Shown piece after piece: positions 10,986 to 21,627 of a stretch of DNA of 64,000 bases (position 1 is its first letter; every line of letters begins with the position of its first letter). The position numbers and the translations under genes are program-made. Under the pieces are notes generated by a model. That model saw nothing but the letters and a program-made list of their open reading frames with translations, searched no databases and was not told where the DNA came from. The stretch lies in assembly GCA_013146195.2 (NCBI GenBank), contig CM028381.1, positions 98,706,380 through 98,770,379 of the forward strand, written 5' to 3'. Source of the DNA: Codonopsis lanceolata. Taxonomy: Eukaryota; Streptophyta; Magnoliopsida; Asterales; Campanulaceae.

Positions 10986-11574
10986 TTGATTTATATCATA
11001 TATTAATACAAATCAAATAAGATTCACATTAAATTTTTTGATGATTCATTGTTGTAAGCCATGATTCAACTTTAATTTGGTTTTGAACAACCGCTAATCA
11101 TGCTCTAAGTAGAAGTGGAAGCCATAGGCGAAGGCTTTTGCACTTATAACACTTTTATGGTATTGCGAATTACATGCTTTGATTTTAAAAAAATATAATA
11201 ATATATATTTCAAATTTTCATACGAAAAACAGTCAATTTGACTTAAAATGACAAAAAACTAATAATTTAAAAACTAAATGAGTAATAACTTTTTTTACTT
11301 CAATTTTAATTAAAAAATAATAAGCATATTATATTGTAATTAACTATAAAATTAATGGAATAATTGCGGGCCGATATACTTTCCAAATTTTATAACCCTC
11401 TAGTCCCGTGAAAATGACATTTTTTTGGGCAAAAAGACTATGATACCTTTAATCAATCTGAGGCGCGCTACGGAAAAATATCGTGGTGCATCGATTTTTG
11501 CATCACAATGTATCAATTTAAAATCAATTTTAATTATAAAATCATATTTTTGCACCACGATACATAAAATATTG
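10986..11574. other. AT-rich intergenic DNA
   Basis: No genes are visible. The segment 11470-11560 repeats GCATC.ATTTTTGCA and TTTTTGCACCACGATAC phrases and is faintly echoed just right of the next element (GCGATACAAAATCAT at 12631), suggesting that both once flanked or belonged to the same repeat. Confidence 0.4.
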
Positions 11575-12604
11575 AGTAAATTGCATAAAAAACCTCTGCA
11601 TATTTTACCTTTTGTGAATTTAACCTCATATAATTATTTTTGGTTAATTGAACCTTAGTCTATTTTATTTTTTTCAATTAAACCCTTTAGTTAGTAGTCG
11701 TCCGATAAGGTAAAATAAGTGTTTTTTATGCATAATAACATTATTTATTTGATTTTTTCAAATAAACCCTATATGTAGGAGAGGTTTAATTTGAAAAAAT
11801 AAAATTTTAATATTGGATTTTATGAATAGAATAATTTTTTGATCTTTTGGACATATTTTTATGTTATTATTTTCATATAATAATAATAATATTGACATAA
11901 ATTAATCTATTTTCCTAAATAATTTTCCTACAACACGCATTTCATAAATAAAATAATACATGTTTATAAACTTCAAAAGTGTTGGTGAATAAAGTGTTTA
12001 TTTAAAAAGATAAAGCACTAACATTTTAATTAATTGCATAGGTTTAGATTAAATAAAATGTTAATTTTCCATAAAAATTAGAGTAAGTGTTTGCTCTCTA
12101 ATTTGTTCCACACCTATAAATTTTTTTTAAAGTTGTTTTAATTAAATAAAATATTAGTGAAAATAAAGTATTTTTAAAAACAAATGTCGCCAAAGTTATT
12201 AAGCATTACAAACCGAAGCATAAACAAAGCTGACTCGGCTCAATTGCATTAAAAAAACATCTACATATTTTACATCCATTACTTATTCAGACGGCTAACC
12301 ATAAGGGTTTAATTGAAAAAAATAAAATAGGCTAAGGTTCAATTAGTTCATAAAAATAATTATTTTAAATATTTTAAAAAGGTGACATTTTAATACTTTT
12401 GTGAAATTGTAGTTGTAATAGTAGTCATTTTGATAGTCACAATAATAATATTTGTAATAATAATAATAATAATAATGGTAGTAATAATAACATTATTTAT
12501 TTGAAAATATATATGTAGGAGAGGTTTAATTTGAAAAAAATACATAATGCATAGGGTTTATATTCAAAAAATACAAATTGCATAGGTTTTTTATGCAATT
12601 TACT
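11575..12604. mobile_element. Non-autonomous element with long imperfect inverted repeats
   Basis: The left end reads AGTAAATTGCATAAAAAACC (11575 on) and the right end is its inverse (to 12604). Subterminal segments are also mirrored, including a TGTAGGAGAGGTTTAATTTG motif at about 11775 and 12515. Length is about 1030 bp. A clear target duplication was not found and no transposase is present, so the superfamily is undetermined. Confidence 0.55.
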
Positions 12605-13940
12605 AAATTTATCTAATCCAATTTTACACAGCGATACAAAATCATAATGAATCAGACCATATCATCCACTTTTTTTTTAATATCTCTTATGTCGTAAGTC
12701 TTCTTCTTCATCCTCCTCCTCCGCCTTCGTCTCTACTGAAAAATTCTTTAACCCAACACAGATTCAGTATAGGTCAATCTCCATTTCGTAGGCAACAATA
12801 ATGATTTTCAAATCCAAAGTGTTGGTCGGAACTGTTAAAGGGATAATGATATTTTAGAAACATTTATTTCGAAAATTGATTTTGACGATTGAAGAAAACA
12901 AGGTAGAAATGGAGGGCTTATAAAAGTTGCAAACCGGCCAAAATTTGACCCAAAATTAATTGGTATGTTAGATGAAAGATAAACAGTGATGTGGCCAAAA
13001 ATCCACAAGTAGGTTTTTGGGCTTCAAAACATAAGGATATTTGGGTTTTTGAGGTTACACTTGGGCAAATAATAAGTCAACAAAGTAGAAAACACGTGTT
13101 TAAGACATGGAGGTTTCTTGCAAGAACACTTGAATATACAAATTGACAGAGTTTTAGTTCTCTAAAGTATATGTTGAACCATTCACGAGACGACACTTGG
13201 TTCACATTTGGGATGTGGAGGTGGTGGTTTCCACACTAATGGTCCCCTGCATTCCCGAACTTTTCACTCGAGTAGGAGGTTGCTCGAAGCGTTTTGTTTC
13301 TCCTTTTCCGAAAGTCAATTTGCATAAATATTAAATTATTAGTATTTCACACATATCTGTTTCATTTTATATGATAAAATTGTATTCATTAAAAATTACT
13401 TATTTCGTCATTCAATGAGTGCTACTTTTTGTTTTTTACTAAAAATAAAGATCTTTGACTTTTGTATCATTTTAGTAGCACATGTACATTAGAATCCTTA
13501 ACCTTTACATACAACAACGCCCAACAAGTGAACTTTATAAATGTGTGTGTGTATATATATATAATTGTGTGTGTATTTATTACTTGGTCAAAATTTAATA
13601 AATTTAAAAAATAGACGGAATGAAATGATAAGTATAAGCTTTTGAGTACTACTAAAGCAACTAAATATACTTACAACTTTAGTTTATAGCAAAATCTTAA
13701 TGATTACCGAAACCTTAAATACTGTATATCCTACTCTATCTTTTCCCTAAGCTCAACAATATACAATAGGCACGAGATCATGATTAAAATTTGCAATGAA
13801 TGGGACTTGGCCCCAAAACCCTAATGGGTACCAGGCTACTAGCCCCGCAAATCAAACAATTAAAAGTTAAGGTTCAGTTTAGGTCAAAATAGAAAATCAA
13901 ACAATACTTCATTAGTTTTAAAATTCTCAAATCGAATTGA
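12605..13940. other. Intergenic DNA without recognisable gene
   Basis: I see no coding exon or mobile-element termini in this interval. A (CTT/CCT)n stretch lies at 12698-12726 and mixed (GT)n/(AT)n tracts at 13541-13575. A short reading through 12780-12960 has no family resemblance. Confidence 0.5.
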
Positions 13941-13944
13941 ATTG

Positions 13945-14430
13945 ACTAATGTTTGAAATCGAACCAAACCAAACCACTCGATTTGATTTGATTCGATTCG
14001 GTTCGAGTTTATAAATTGACAGAAAATCAAATTAATCATCTTAGAAAACATTAAAAATTAGACAAATAAAATTTTAATCGATTAATTAACATCAAATATT
14101 AATAAATAAATAGTTAACCTTTCTCTTACATAACATAAAACATTAACAAACAATGAAATACAAGTCAATATATCATTTAAATCCATGTTATTTGGTAAGA
14201 ATGACATATTTATTATATATATATATATATGTCAGAAATACATATATATGTTATATATAATAAATAATCAAATAAAACATGTTTCGATTCAATTTGATTT
14301 GGTTTGAAAACATAAACCATAAACTCAATTTGTGAATTTTGAAAACAAACATCGAACCATCTTGAAACAAAATCAAACCAAACCACATGATTCGATTTGA
14401 TTTACTTCAGTGATACACCCCTAAATAGAA
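13945..14430. mobile_element. MITE-like palindromic repeat (hAT-like)
   Basis: Mirrored GATTCGATTCGGTTCGA / AATCGAACCAAACC motifs occur on the left (13950-14005) and right (14285-14405), and the right edge is GATACACCCCTA. This layout resembles common plant hAT-type MITEs. The left terminus and target duplication were not resolved. Confidence 0.4.
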
Positions 14431-14879
14431 GAGTAGAAGACCATCCGTTTTATGTTTTATAGATCTTGAATCGTAAAAGGGACACAATTCTCCATTGGTT
14501 AGCCATGTTATCCAATCCTTGGAAATAATGAACAACATTATTTTCAACCAAAATAATCAATGCGGGTAATAAAGCAAGGAAGAAAAGACGAAAACATTGG
14601 GTTGTCACTTGTGAGAAGCATGGATAAAATTGTACATGGCTATAGAAAATAGAATATATTGAGATACAGATCATGAGTTCCACCGAAAAAAATAAGGTGG
14701 GGGTGAGACAGGCAAACCATCATATCTCAAAAATTGAGAAAATAAAAAAAAAATTCAAAAAACCAGAATTCAAAAATAGCAAATCCTTATTAAAATCTAA
14801 GCCCTTTACAAACTGTTCTTGCACCACAAAAATGAGTTTTTCACCATGATCTCCCTGTCCAGTCTGTTCGCTTTAGCCT
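14431..14879 (-). other. 3' flank of the CAND1-like gene
   Basis: This region lies downstream of the stop codon of the minus-strand gene and probably includes its 3' untranslated region (14.6-14.88 kb). No additional exon or repeat was recognised. Confidence 0.4.
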
Positions 14880-16073
14880 TTAGGTTCCATGAGGTGGTGG
14901 CAGCATAGGCCAGCCTAGAAGTTGAGCAGAGTTTGCTGGTGTTGAATGTGGACTAGGAGAGAAAAGACTCAGTTCCACATAGGCTCCCGGGGTCTCACCT
15001 CTCTCCATTGCCCTGAAGGAAATTGATCCACGCTTTGCTGAGGTAACAGAGGTTCTCCCAGGGCTACTGCTTCCCACATAATCCTCCAGATGGCTTTGGT
15101 TAGCAATTAGTGAAAGAGTATCATTGTTTTCTTCAATAATTCTTCTCCTAGCTTCTATATCTTGCAGATTCCTTAACACTAAAGAATCAGCAATTGGGAA
15201 GTACACAAGTATACAGACAACCACCCCAGCACAACATACAAGAGAAAGAAACGCCAAGAATGCAAGAACTTGAAACAGATTATCATCTGGCTGAGCCAGA
15301 ACAGATAAACCAAGAAACAGAACCCTCAACGGAAAGAAACTGGAAACAGAGAATATCAATGTGTACACTCTCCTCTGCAAACCTTTATTAATGACCAAAT
15401 TCAAAATACGCCTTCCAAGCCAGAACAAATAGGTGATAAGCATAGTAGCAAAAAGACCAAGGAAGATGGTACTCAGTAAAGGATAATGGCAGAGGGCAAC
15501 ATCATTATGACCCTCCCTCACCCGCTTATCTGTCTTCAAAAAATACGACCTCTTTTGTCTGCCCATTTCCTTCTCGAATTGGGGTCCAACTAAAACAACA
15601 CTCAGCTGAAGCACAAACATGGGGATGCAAAAGAGAAGAACATAACCAGCTGTTTTGCAGTTCCATTTTTGGCTTAATGTCCCCGACCCTGTCTTCTGTA
15701 AGGATGCCCGAAGAAGAAATATAAGGGTGAGGAATAGGCAAGGTTCTGCAAACCCCAGGTTCGACACAATGTAGCATTTGCAAACAGTTTCCTGCCATGT
15801 CAAATTGAGAGCATTCAGCACTCTACCTTCCCGTCTCAAAAAACTTAACCGTAGAATCTCCCCTATACCCCACCAGATTGCAAACAAGATAAATGCAATC
15901 CGAACAATCCAAGGGCCACCGAAATAACCAAGCTGATTGAAACCTTGACTACGGATGTGAGTCCGGAAGTAACAGGAGTACAAGATGCAGAGTAAACCAA
16001 GAAGAGCCAAAACAGCAACTAGAAAAATTGTCACCACGCCGAGTGCATCAGCAACTATACTCGTCAGGGGCAT
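14880..16073 (-). CDS. CAND1: Seven-transmembrane protein, candidate GPCR CAND1-like (At1g57680 homologue)
   Basis: Predicted membrane protein of 397 residues; in Arabidopsis the homologue is one of the bioinformatically proposed CAND candidate G-protein-coupled receptors (unrelated to the cullin-binding CAND1). Its ligand and mechanism are not shown by the sequence. Seven hydrophobic segments are visible at about residues 11-33, 55-77, 101-123, 142-163, 199-221, 236-260 and 267-294. A long hydrophilic loop (about 164-198) precedes TM5 and a serine-rich tail follows TM7. Recognisable family stretches are GPWIVRI, IVSNLGFAEPCLFLTLIFLL, DVALCHYPLLSTI, RVYTLIFSVSSF and the tail motif YVELSLF. 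The start is the ATG at 16073-16071 (MPLTS), which matches the family N-terminus. The frame stays open upstream to 16172 but that part is probably leader or intron. The coding region is one exon with no lesions. The tail after YVELSLF runs about 26 residues, longer than I recall for Arabidopsis. Confidence 0.88.
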   Translation of the reverse strand: MPLTSIVADALGVVTIFLVAVLALLGLLCILYSCYFRTHIRSQGFNQLGYFGGPWIVRIAFILFAIWWGIGEILRLSFLRREGRVLNALNLTWQETVCKCYIVSNLGFAEPCLFLTLIFLLRASLQKTGSGTLSQKWNCKTAGYVLLFCIPMFVLQLSVVLVGPQFEKEMGRQKRSYFLKTDKRVREGHNDVALCHYPLLSTIFLGLFATMLITYLFWLGRRILNLVINKGLQRRVYTLIFSVSSFFPLRVLFLGLSVLAQPDDNLFQVLAFLAFLSLVCCAGVVVCILVYFPIADSLVLRNLQDIEARRRIIEENNDTLSLIANQSHLEDYVGSSSPGRTSVTSAKRGSISFRAMERGETPGAYVELSLFSPSPHSTPANSAQLLGWPMLPPPHGT

Positions 16074-16098
16074 TACCCAAAACACAGATTCCACGCAT
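16048..16098 (-). promoter_or_regulatory. Possible upstream ORF overlapping the CAND1-like start
   Basis: An ATG at 16098-16096 opens a 16-codon frame, out of frame with the main protein, that ends in TGA after overlapping the main start codon by 26 nt. It is in the mRNA only if the transcript begins upstream of 16098, as the proposed acceptor at 16104 predicts. Confidence 0.3.
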
Positions 16099-16103
16099 GC
16101 TCT

Positions 16104-17617
16104 CTGACAGCATGGATACACAAAAATTTTGTGGTACCTATATGGTTCCTTCACAGTAAATGGAAGTAACAAGGGCAGACTTCAATCTGGAACTCTTGGA
16201 GACCATTCCAGAATGACCAGATATCTAAAGATTGTCAATCAGTAATACTCTCTCTCCAGCAGAAATCACAAGGCAATAGCCCTTGCTAAAACACAAGTGA
16301 ATGTGCCAATATCTGCCAGCAGAAATCACAAGGCAATAGCCCTTGCTATAACACAAGTGAATGTGCCAATATCTGCCACACAATACTTTTGAAAATAGAC
16401 AGCCGGTCAAACTACCTACAACAAATATAAGTTCAAAGACCCACCATCACTCACAAAGGACAAACAAAATATCTGCAACTTCACAAACGGAAAGAGAAAA
16501 AAAATAAAGGGCATAATACATAGGAAAAGTATTTAATACTGTGAACAAATACCTACCGTAATCATGAACTTCCCAAATGAGAAAGACAGAATACTTTAAA
16601 AGAACTAATACCTAAAATGTCCTCATGCAAATAACAGGAATCAATAAATCTTCCTCTCACGAAGCAAGCAAAAATCAAAACAACTTGGTTGACCACAATA
16701 TATTAATTTGGAAGTTACGGAAAACTTGTTATATTAGTACACAAGTGCTAAGTTGCTTTTAATAGCAAACTGATTAACAAACAAAAGTGACATCTGGAAA
16801 ACACCATATCAAATGTGTCTAATTGCTAAGCCCTTAAATGTTGGGTTAGGCATCTATGTGTAGGTAGACTTGATGATGTGTTTCCTAGTTTTATAACGGT
16901 CTTAGAGAGGTGTCTAATTTAAGAATGACGTCAAGCTGACAACCATTTAATCCCATCAAAAATGTTTGAATACATCAAATGGAGTGCCAGTTTCCTGTTC
17001 TCAGACCCAAATTACTTTACAATTCAAGAATAGATAAATTCAACGCTTCGACCAAATCATGCTCAACTCCATGTTAAGCACTGTAGAGTTATCATAAACC
17101 TAAACAGTACATAATTAAACGTCTAAAGCAGTGACAAATGAATGAGGGAATCAAATATTTCAGTTCGAGCATAATAAAATAGCCTAAATTGCTCCTTCCA
17201 GTCAAATTCCATGGTTTCCACAAAATCGTAAATTAATTAAAAAATAAATTTCTGTAAACAATTATTTTGGTGATTGAGAAACAAATTGCTGATAAAGAGT
17301 GTTTTAACATTGATTTACCTCTTCCATTTAATTCTATCAATGGCATTTATACATGCACGGACATACAAGTAATTTTATATCAACAACAAAAATAAATCCA
17401 GACACAAAATTAATTAATTAAATTCACAAAAAAAAAAACACAAAATCAATCATAGATACCGCATAAATCAATTTAAAAACTAACCAAAAAATAATCTGGC
17501 GAAAAATCAAGCATTGATCAAAGTAAAAAAAAACACTGATAAATAATAAATAAATAAATAAAAACCCTAGAACGAAGGAGTACATCTAAGGAAGACCGGA
17601 TCAACGAGAGAACTTAC
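16104..17617 (-). other. Probable 5'-leader intron of the CAND1-like gene
   Basis: On the minus strand a GTAAGTT donor follows TACGGCGTTT at 17618 and a plausible acceptor CTGTCAG ends at 16104, giving a 1514-bp AT-rich intron within the leader and a 30-nt leader segment in the coding exon. The donor is strong; the acceptor is chosen for position and could be another AG between 16100 and 16400. Confidence 0.45.
16256..16378. repeat. 60-bp perfect-period tandem duplication
   Basis: Two adjacent copies (about 16256-16315 and 16316-16375) differ at one site (CTTGCTAAAA versus CTTGCTATAA). They lie in the proposed leader intron, close to the acceptor of the CAND1-like gene. Confidence 0.9.
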
Positions 17618-17830
17618 AAACGCCGTAGAGCTTCGATCTCTGAGAGCCGGAACGAGAAATCTTTGAGATTGGAAAACCCTAGAGAGAGAATGTGTGTGTG
17701 TAGTTGTGTGTGAGAGAGAGAGAGAGAGGGGGAGAACGTAAGGTAAGGGGAGGACTAAGGCAAGGCATTGTGAGAGAGAGGGGGACTTTGTTGATGACAG
17801 GCTGTCTCCAGCAAATAGACCAACCAAAGA
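17618..17830 (-). promoter_or_regulatory. Probable first (non-coding) exon and transcription start region of CAND1-like gene
   Basis: The minus strand has CT-rich and CA-rich stretches (17690-17790), then AGGGTTTTCC and TCTACGGCGTTT ending at a GTAAGTT donor (17617-17611). CT-rich leaders before a leader intron are common in plant genes. The transcription start cannot be fixed and no convincing TATA box is seen. Confidence 0.45.
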
Positions 17831-18131
17831 AAAAATCAGAAAGAAAAAAAAGATTAAAAAGGGAAATTAAGAGAAAAGACAGGCTGTAAACAGCTGGATT
17901 TTTTTGTCTAAGGGGCTTGGGACGGGGAATAGTTTATGAGCCTACATGGCAGACTCACCATGGTGAACGTTTTCCCCGGTTTTTGCTAAACCCTGGTTCA
18001 CTGGCTATCAACGGATCGTGCCCCGTCTTGTTGATCTCGACTTGTCTTTCGGAGGAAAATAAAACAAACAATAAAAAGATTTTTGTTATGAATTAATAAC
18101 CGTGTACGATGAAATTAATTGTATGAGTTGT
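17831..18131. other. Intergenic / upstream region of CAND1-like gene
   Basis: No repeats or genes are recognised. It may contain distal promoter elements. A GC-richer block lies at about 17910-18055. The last five bases are the left target duplication of the next element. Confidence 0.4.
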
Positions 18132-18832
18132 TGTAACGTCCCGAACCTGACAATTCGAATTGTATCTTCAGCGATGTAGGATTTAAGAGATGACTTATAC
18201 GGGGATCAAGAGGTAGCTCCCACCTTCTGCGATGTAGCACTTTGCACCTTGGATGATGTAGGATTCAAGAGGTGCTGCGATGGGTGGCTTGTACGGGGAT
18301 CAAGATGTAGGATTTAAGAGATGACTTGTACGGGGGTGCTGCGATGGGTGGCTTGTACGGGGATCAAGATGTAGGATTTAAGAGATGGTTTGTACGGGGA
18401 TCAAGAGGTGGCTCTCACCTTCTGCGATCGTAGCACTTTGTACCTTGGATGATGTAGGATTCAAGAGGTGCTGCGATGGGTGGCTTGTACGGGGATCAAG
18501 AGGTGGCTCCCACCTTCTGCGGTGTAGCACTTTGTCCCGAATCGTACCTTGGACGATGTAGGATTCAAGAGGTGGCTTGTACGGGGATCAAGAGGTGGCT
18601 CCCACCTTCTGCAGTGTAGCACTTTGTCCCGCACAGCACTTTGTTCTCATATTTCCAACCGGGACCCGCTCTGATACCATTTGTAACAACCCGCCCATCG
18701 ACAACACTGGTCATCGTGCCCACCACAAGAAAAAGTTCATGGATGATGTTGGTGCTCAATAGTAGCGCATCACTATCTTATAAATCAAACACAAGTCTCA
18801 TATCTACTCGATGTGGGATTGAGGTTATTACA
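18132..18832 (-). mobile_element. TRIM-like mini LTR retrotransposon
   Basis: The 701-bp element starts TGTAACGTCCCGAACC, ends GGTTATTACA and is flanked by the 5-bp duplication GTTGT (18127-18131, 18833-18837). On the minus strand, TGGTATCAGAGCGGGTCCC (18679 down), an initiator-Met tRNA primer site, follows a 151-bp terminal segment (18682-18832) beginning TGTAATAACCTCAATCCC. The opposite terminus (from 18132) shares only TGTAAC..CCCG and a GATGTAGGATT-like end, so the second LTR is diverged or shortened. No coding region is present. The middle is a minisatellite. Confidence 0.68.
18165..18660. repeat. Minisatellite inside the TRIM-like element
   Basis: Six occurrences of GATGTAGGATT(T/C)AAGAG and seven or so of TTGTACGGGGATCAAGA alternate with CTCCCACCTTCTGCG and GTAGCACTTTG blocks. 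Full units run about 75-110 bp, with some half units, indicating unequal exchange within the array. Confidence 0.85.
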
Positions 18833-18837
18833 GTTGT

Positions 18838-19698
18838 ACTATCTATTAATGTTATTTATGAAAAATGTATGAACAATTTATTATGAAATAAGAACTGTAG
18901 AGGAAGTAGAGTGTGCATGTTGCCATCATTTTTAGTATTCCTAATCATAAATGTACCTTAAAAAAGCAAGATTTGTTTCCAACATGTTTAATCTTGTTTT
19001 TAATAAAAAAAAGTTATTATTGTTTAATTTATCGATACTGAATTTTTATATAGCATGTTTTAAAGAAAAGATAACATCACGTAACTCTTTTGATCTTTTG
19101 GCATCGACGATTGATACACATAAAAAGAATTAATTTTACGTAATTCATCTAATATGACAAATTGCTAACGTTTGATATATCTGAAATGGAAAACGGAATA
19201 TGTGGTATTTGGATTTCCAATAGTGGAAACCTTTGTAAATGGAGAGTTAAATATATCTTACTTTTTTTTTTCCTTAACTCTCCTCGTTGCCTTTGTAGCC
19301 AAATATTTTTTAGACAACTATCCTTAAACTTACGTAGCTCACTTATATGTAATAAAATCGGTATCTATTTCTATGAAATCCCATTATTAATAATGAAATC
19401 TGCATAATCAATTTCGATTATGTGTACAAATTGAGACCTTAGTTCCTTCTTGAAGTATGTATTGAAACTTTAATATGCTGCGGCAAAACATGAACAACAG
19501 AATCACAAAGTGTGAGGTTTCAGAATCACAAAGTGTGAGGTCTCAGATTCGATCCATTCTCATGTTCCTTAGGAGAAAAAAAAAAAAGAAGAAAATGCAC
19601 TTTTTGTATTAAATACAAAGTAATACATAAATAAAAATATTTGTGATCAACGAGCTTTTTCTTTGATTGATTCACTTTTTTACCTCATTATTCACCGG

Positions 19699-19744
<46 letters not shown>

Positions 19745-19882
19745 TATTTCTTAATTATTATTGTTCTGTTCTAATTACTATATTCATCTAAAAATAAATA
19801 ATGTTTTACAAATTTGCACATAGATTAAATAAGCTTTAAAAAAAGACTATTATACTCTTATTTAAGTGTAATTATTATTGAT
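18838..19882. other. AT-rich intergenic DNA with simple repeats
   Basis: No gene is seen. CAGAATCACAAAGTGTGAGG is directly repeated at about 19500 and 19523, followed by GATTCGATCC, faintly like a tRNA B-box. A (TA)n microsatellite occupies 19699-19742. Confidence 0.55.
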
Positions 19883-19898
19883 AAGTTACATAATTATT

Positions 19899-20326
19899 AT
19901 ACCAACGAGTTCTAGCTCAACTGGTACTGCTCACTTCTCCTAACGGAGAGGTTGGGTGTTCGAGTCTCACTAGAGACACCCTGGACTTTACAACTCTCAG
20001 TAGAGAGGTCGGGTGTTCAAGCCTCTTCAGAGGCATCGTTGTTGTTAAAGCCTTATCCAAAGGCCCCATTTAGCTACTCACTTATCTTAACGGAGAGGTT
20101 GAGTATTCAAGCCCTACCAGAGGCACCCTGGGACTTAACTACTCTCAACCGAGAGGTCGGGTGTTCAAAGCCTCCCCAGAGGCACCAATTGTTCGAGTCA
20201 TACCAAAGGCATCATATATATATAATTGTAGCCTTTCAAGGCATTAAAAAATAATAATTAAAAATTAAGGGTTTGGGGTACGGTCTATGTCCCCTCCAAC
20301 CTTTTTTTTTTTAAAAAAAAAAAAAA
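19899..20326 (+). mobile_element. tRNA-derived SINE with repeated B-box-like units
   Basis: The 5' part has an A box TAGCTCAACTGGTA (19913-19926) and a B box GGTGTTCGAGTCTC-like motif about 40 bp later, as in tRNA-derived SINEs. The element ends in a T-rich then poly(A) tail (to 20326) and is flanked by a 16-bp perfect duplication AAGTTACATAATTATT (19883-19898 and 20327-20342). Unusually, GAGAGGT(C/T)GGGTGTTCAA-like B-box units recur at about 20005, 20093 and 20150. Confidence 0.85.
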
Positions 20327-20373
20327 AAGTTACATAATTATTTTTCTCTTTTCTCTTAACATATCTTTTTAAA

Positions 20374-20527
20374 GATTAGGTCTCATGTAAGATGGTCTTA
20401 CGAATCTTAATTCGTAAGACGCGATCTCACTCTCTCATAGCTTAACCTACAAACATATGGTGGATCGAGTAAGGAGGATCCGTCTTACAAAAAATATCGG
20501 TAAAACTGTCTTACCTAAGTTTTTGTC
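20374..20527. mobile_element. Short GTAAGAC-family inverted-repeat element (copy D)
   Basis: The 154-bp element has ends GATTAGGTCTCATGTAAGAT and, inverted, GACAAAAACTTAGGTAAGAC. It is flanked by nearly identical 9-mers CTTTTTAAA and CCTTTTAAA (20365-20373, 20528-20536). The related sequence at 41570-41680 appears to be the unoccupied site. The 9-bp duplication would fit a Mutator-like origin. Confidence 0.65.
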
Positions 20528-20536
20528 CCTTTTAAA

Positions 20537-20910
20537 TCATCCTATTTTTTTTCAAGATTTGAACAATACATCTTTAATTAGAGAGTATTAATATGGGCAA
20601 TTTTGACGAAATATGAACATTTTTTTCTTAAATCCCATAACATCATTTATTTTTAGACAGTTTGTTTTCTTTTACAACATAATTTATTTTTGGACGGGAT
20701 AATATGACTTTTTTATTTTGAGTGATTACTTAAAAAGTATAATGTCAATCGTGTCATTAGTATGGAAGTACAAATAATATAACCAATTTATAGGAATATC
20801 CTAATCACGATACATGATTAATTCCCCCCCCCCTCCTATGTTTGAACTATAACAAATAATATTACAAGTTAGTGCTTGGGGTATTATACGAGTTTTTGTT
20901 ATTAGAGTCA
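20537..20910. other. Repeat-derived flanking DNA
   Basis: 20537-20700 matches 41610-41790 (GAACAATACATCTTTAATTAG and AATTTTGACGAAATATGAAC), so both copies are part of a dispersed repeat. A poly(C) run is at 20825-20833. No gene is seen. Confidence 0.5.
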
Positions 20911-21137
20911 TGATACGAACTTCTCGGAAGGTTCTGTTGAAAAACGATTTACTCACGCGACGGAAAGATAGGATCAAAGGATGTATGCGGGGGAGACACC
21001 TCGACCCAACAATTAGCACGACAAGAACCTTAGCATGTACAACCATAACCCACAATCGAAACAATTGAAAAACCTAAGTATTGTGAAGGATGTCACAATT
21101 GATATGGAAGATCAATTGATAATTCAATTGCGAACAC

Positions 21138-21627
21138 TGATGGAATTAAAAGCAATACTAATACCCATAGATTTTAATCTTCACATAGGAATTACCCGAA
21201 ACAATAAACATGATGCGGAAGCTTACCTGAATCCATGAGAATGATTGTCCCTTGATTATGCGTCTTCCAATTGTAACGTAGTATCTTTAGGGTTTCTCTT
21301 GCTAATGGGACGACAGAGAGAAAATATTATTAACCTACGTACAATTAGGGGACCATAACCTTTTATAGCAATGGTTTGACCTAATTATCAACCAGCCCAT
21401 TATAAGTTGACAATTAGCACCCATGAGGTTTTTACACATATTCAATTAATAGCTCATATTTATAAAAAGATGACTTAGACCCATTTAACTTAGTAAATCA
21501 CTTCAATTAGGCCTATTAACTTTAGATAACATGAAGTATACGTTAGGCCGCAGTGCATACACGTCTGTATGCTAAAATGCACATATTTATCATATGCACA
21601 TACATATAAGTCCATAAAATTCTTACA
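21138..21627 (-). repeat. Copia 3' LTR (490 bp)
   Basis: It runs from TGATGGAATTAAAAGC to ATAAAATTCTTACA and aligns throughout with 32686-33174 with scattered substitutions, indicating moderate age. Just to its right, ATCTCCTACTTGGACT is the complement of the purine-rich tract. Confidence 0.93.

Noticed and set aside
16074..16172. 33-residue N-terminal extension of the CAND1-like protein
   Set aside because: The upstream open frame has no in-frame ATG (it opens on TTG), and family proteins start at the MPLT motif; it is more likely leader/intron sequence.
18165..18660. Array of near-identical units resembling a CRISPR-like repeat
   Set aside because: Units are irregular, there are no unique spacers, and it sits inside a TG...CA element with a plant primer site; a minisatellite explains it.
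18132..18832. Cassandra-type TRIM with 5S RNA promoter
   Set aside because: TGTAAC ends and the initiator-Met primer site fit, but I could not find the conserved 5S RNA internal promoter in the terminal segment.
19905..19985. tRNA gene
   Set aside because: A and B boxes are present but no cloverleaf with matching acceptor stem was found; the 16-bp duplication and poly(A) tail show a SINE.
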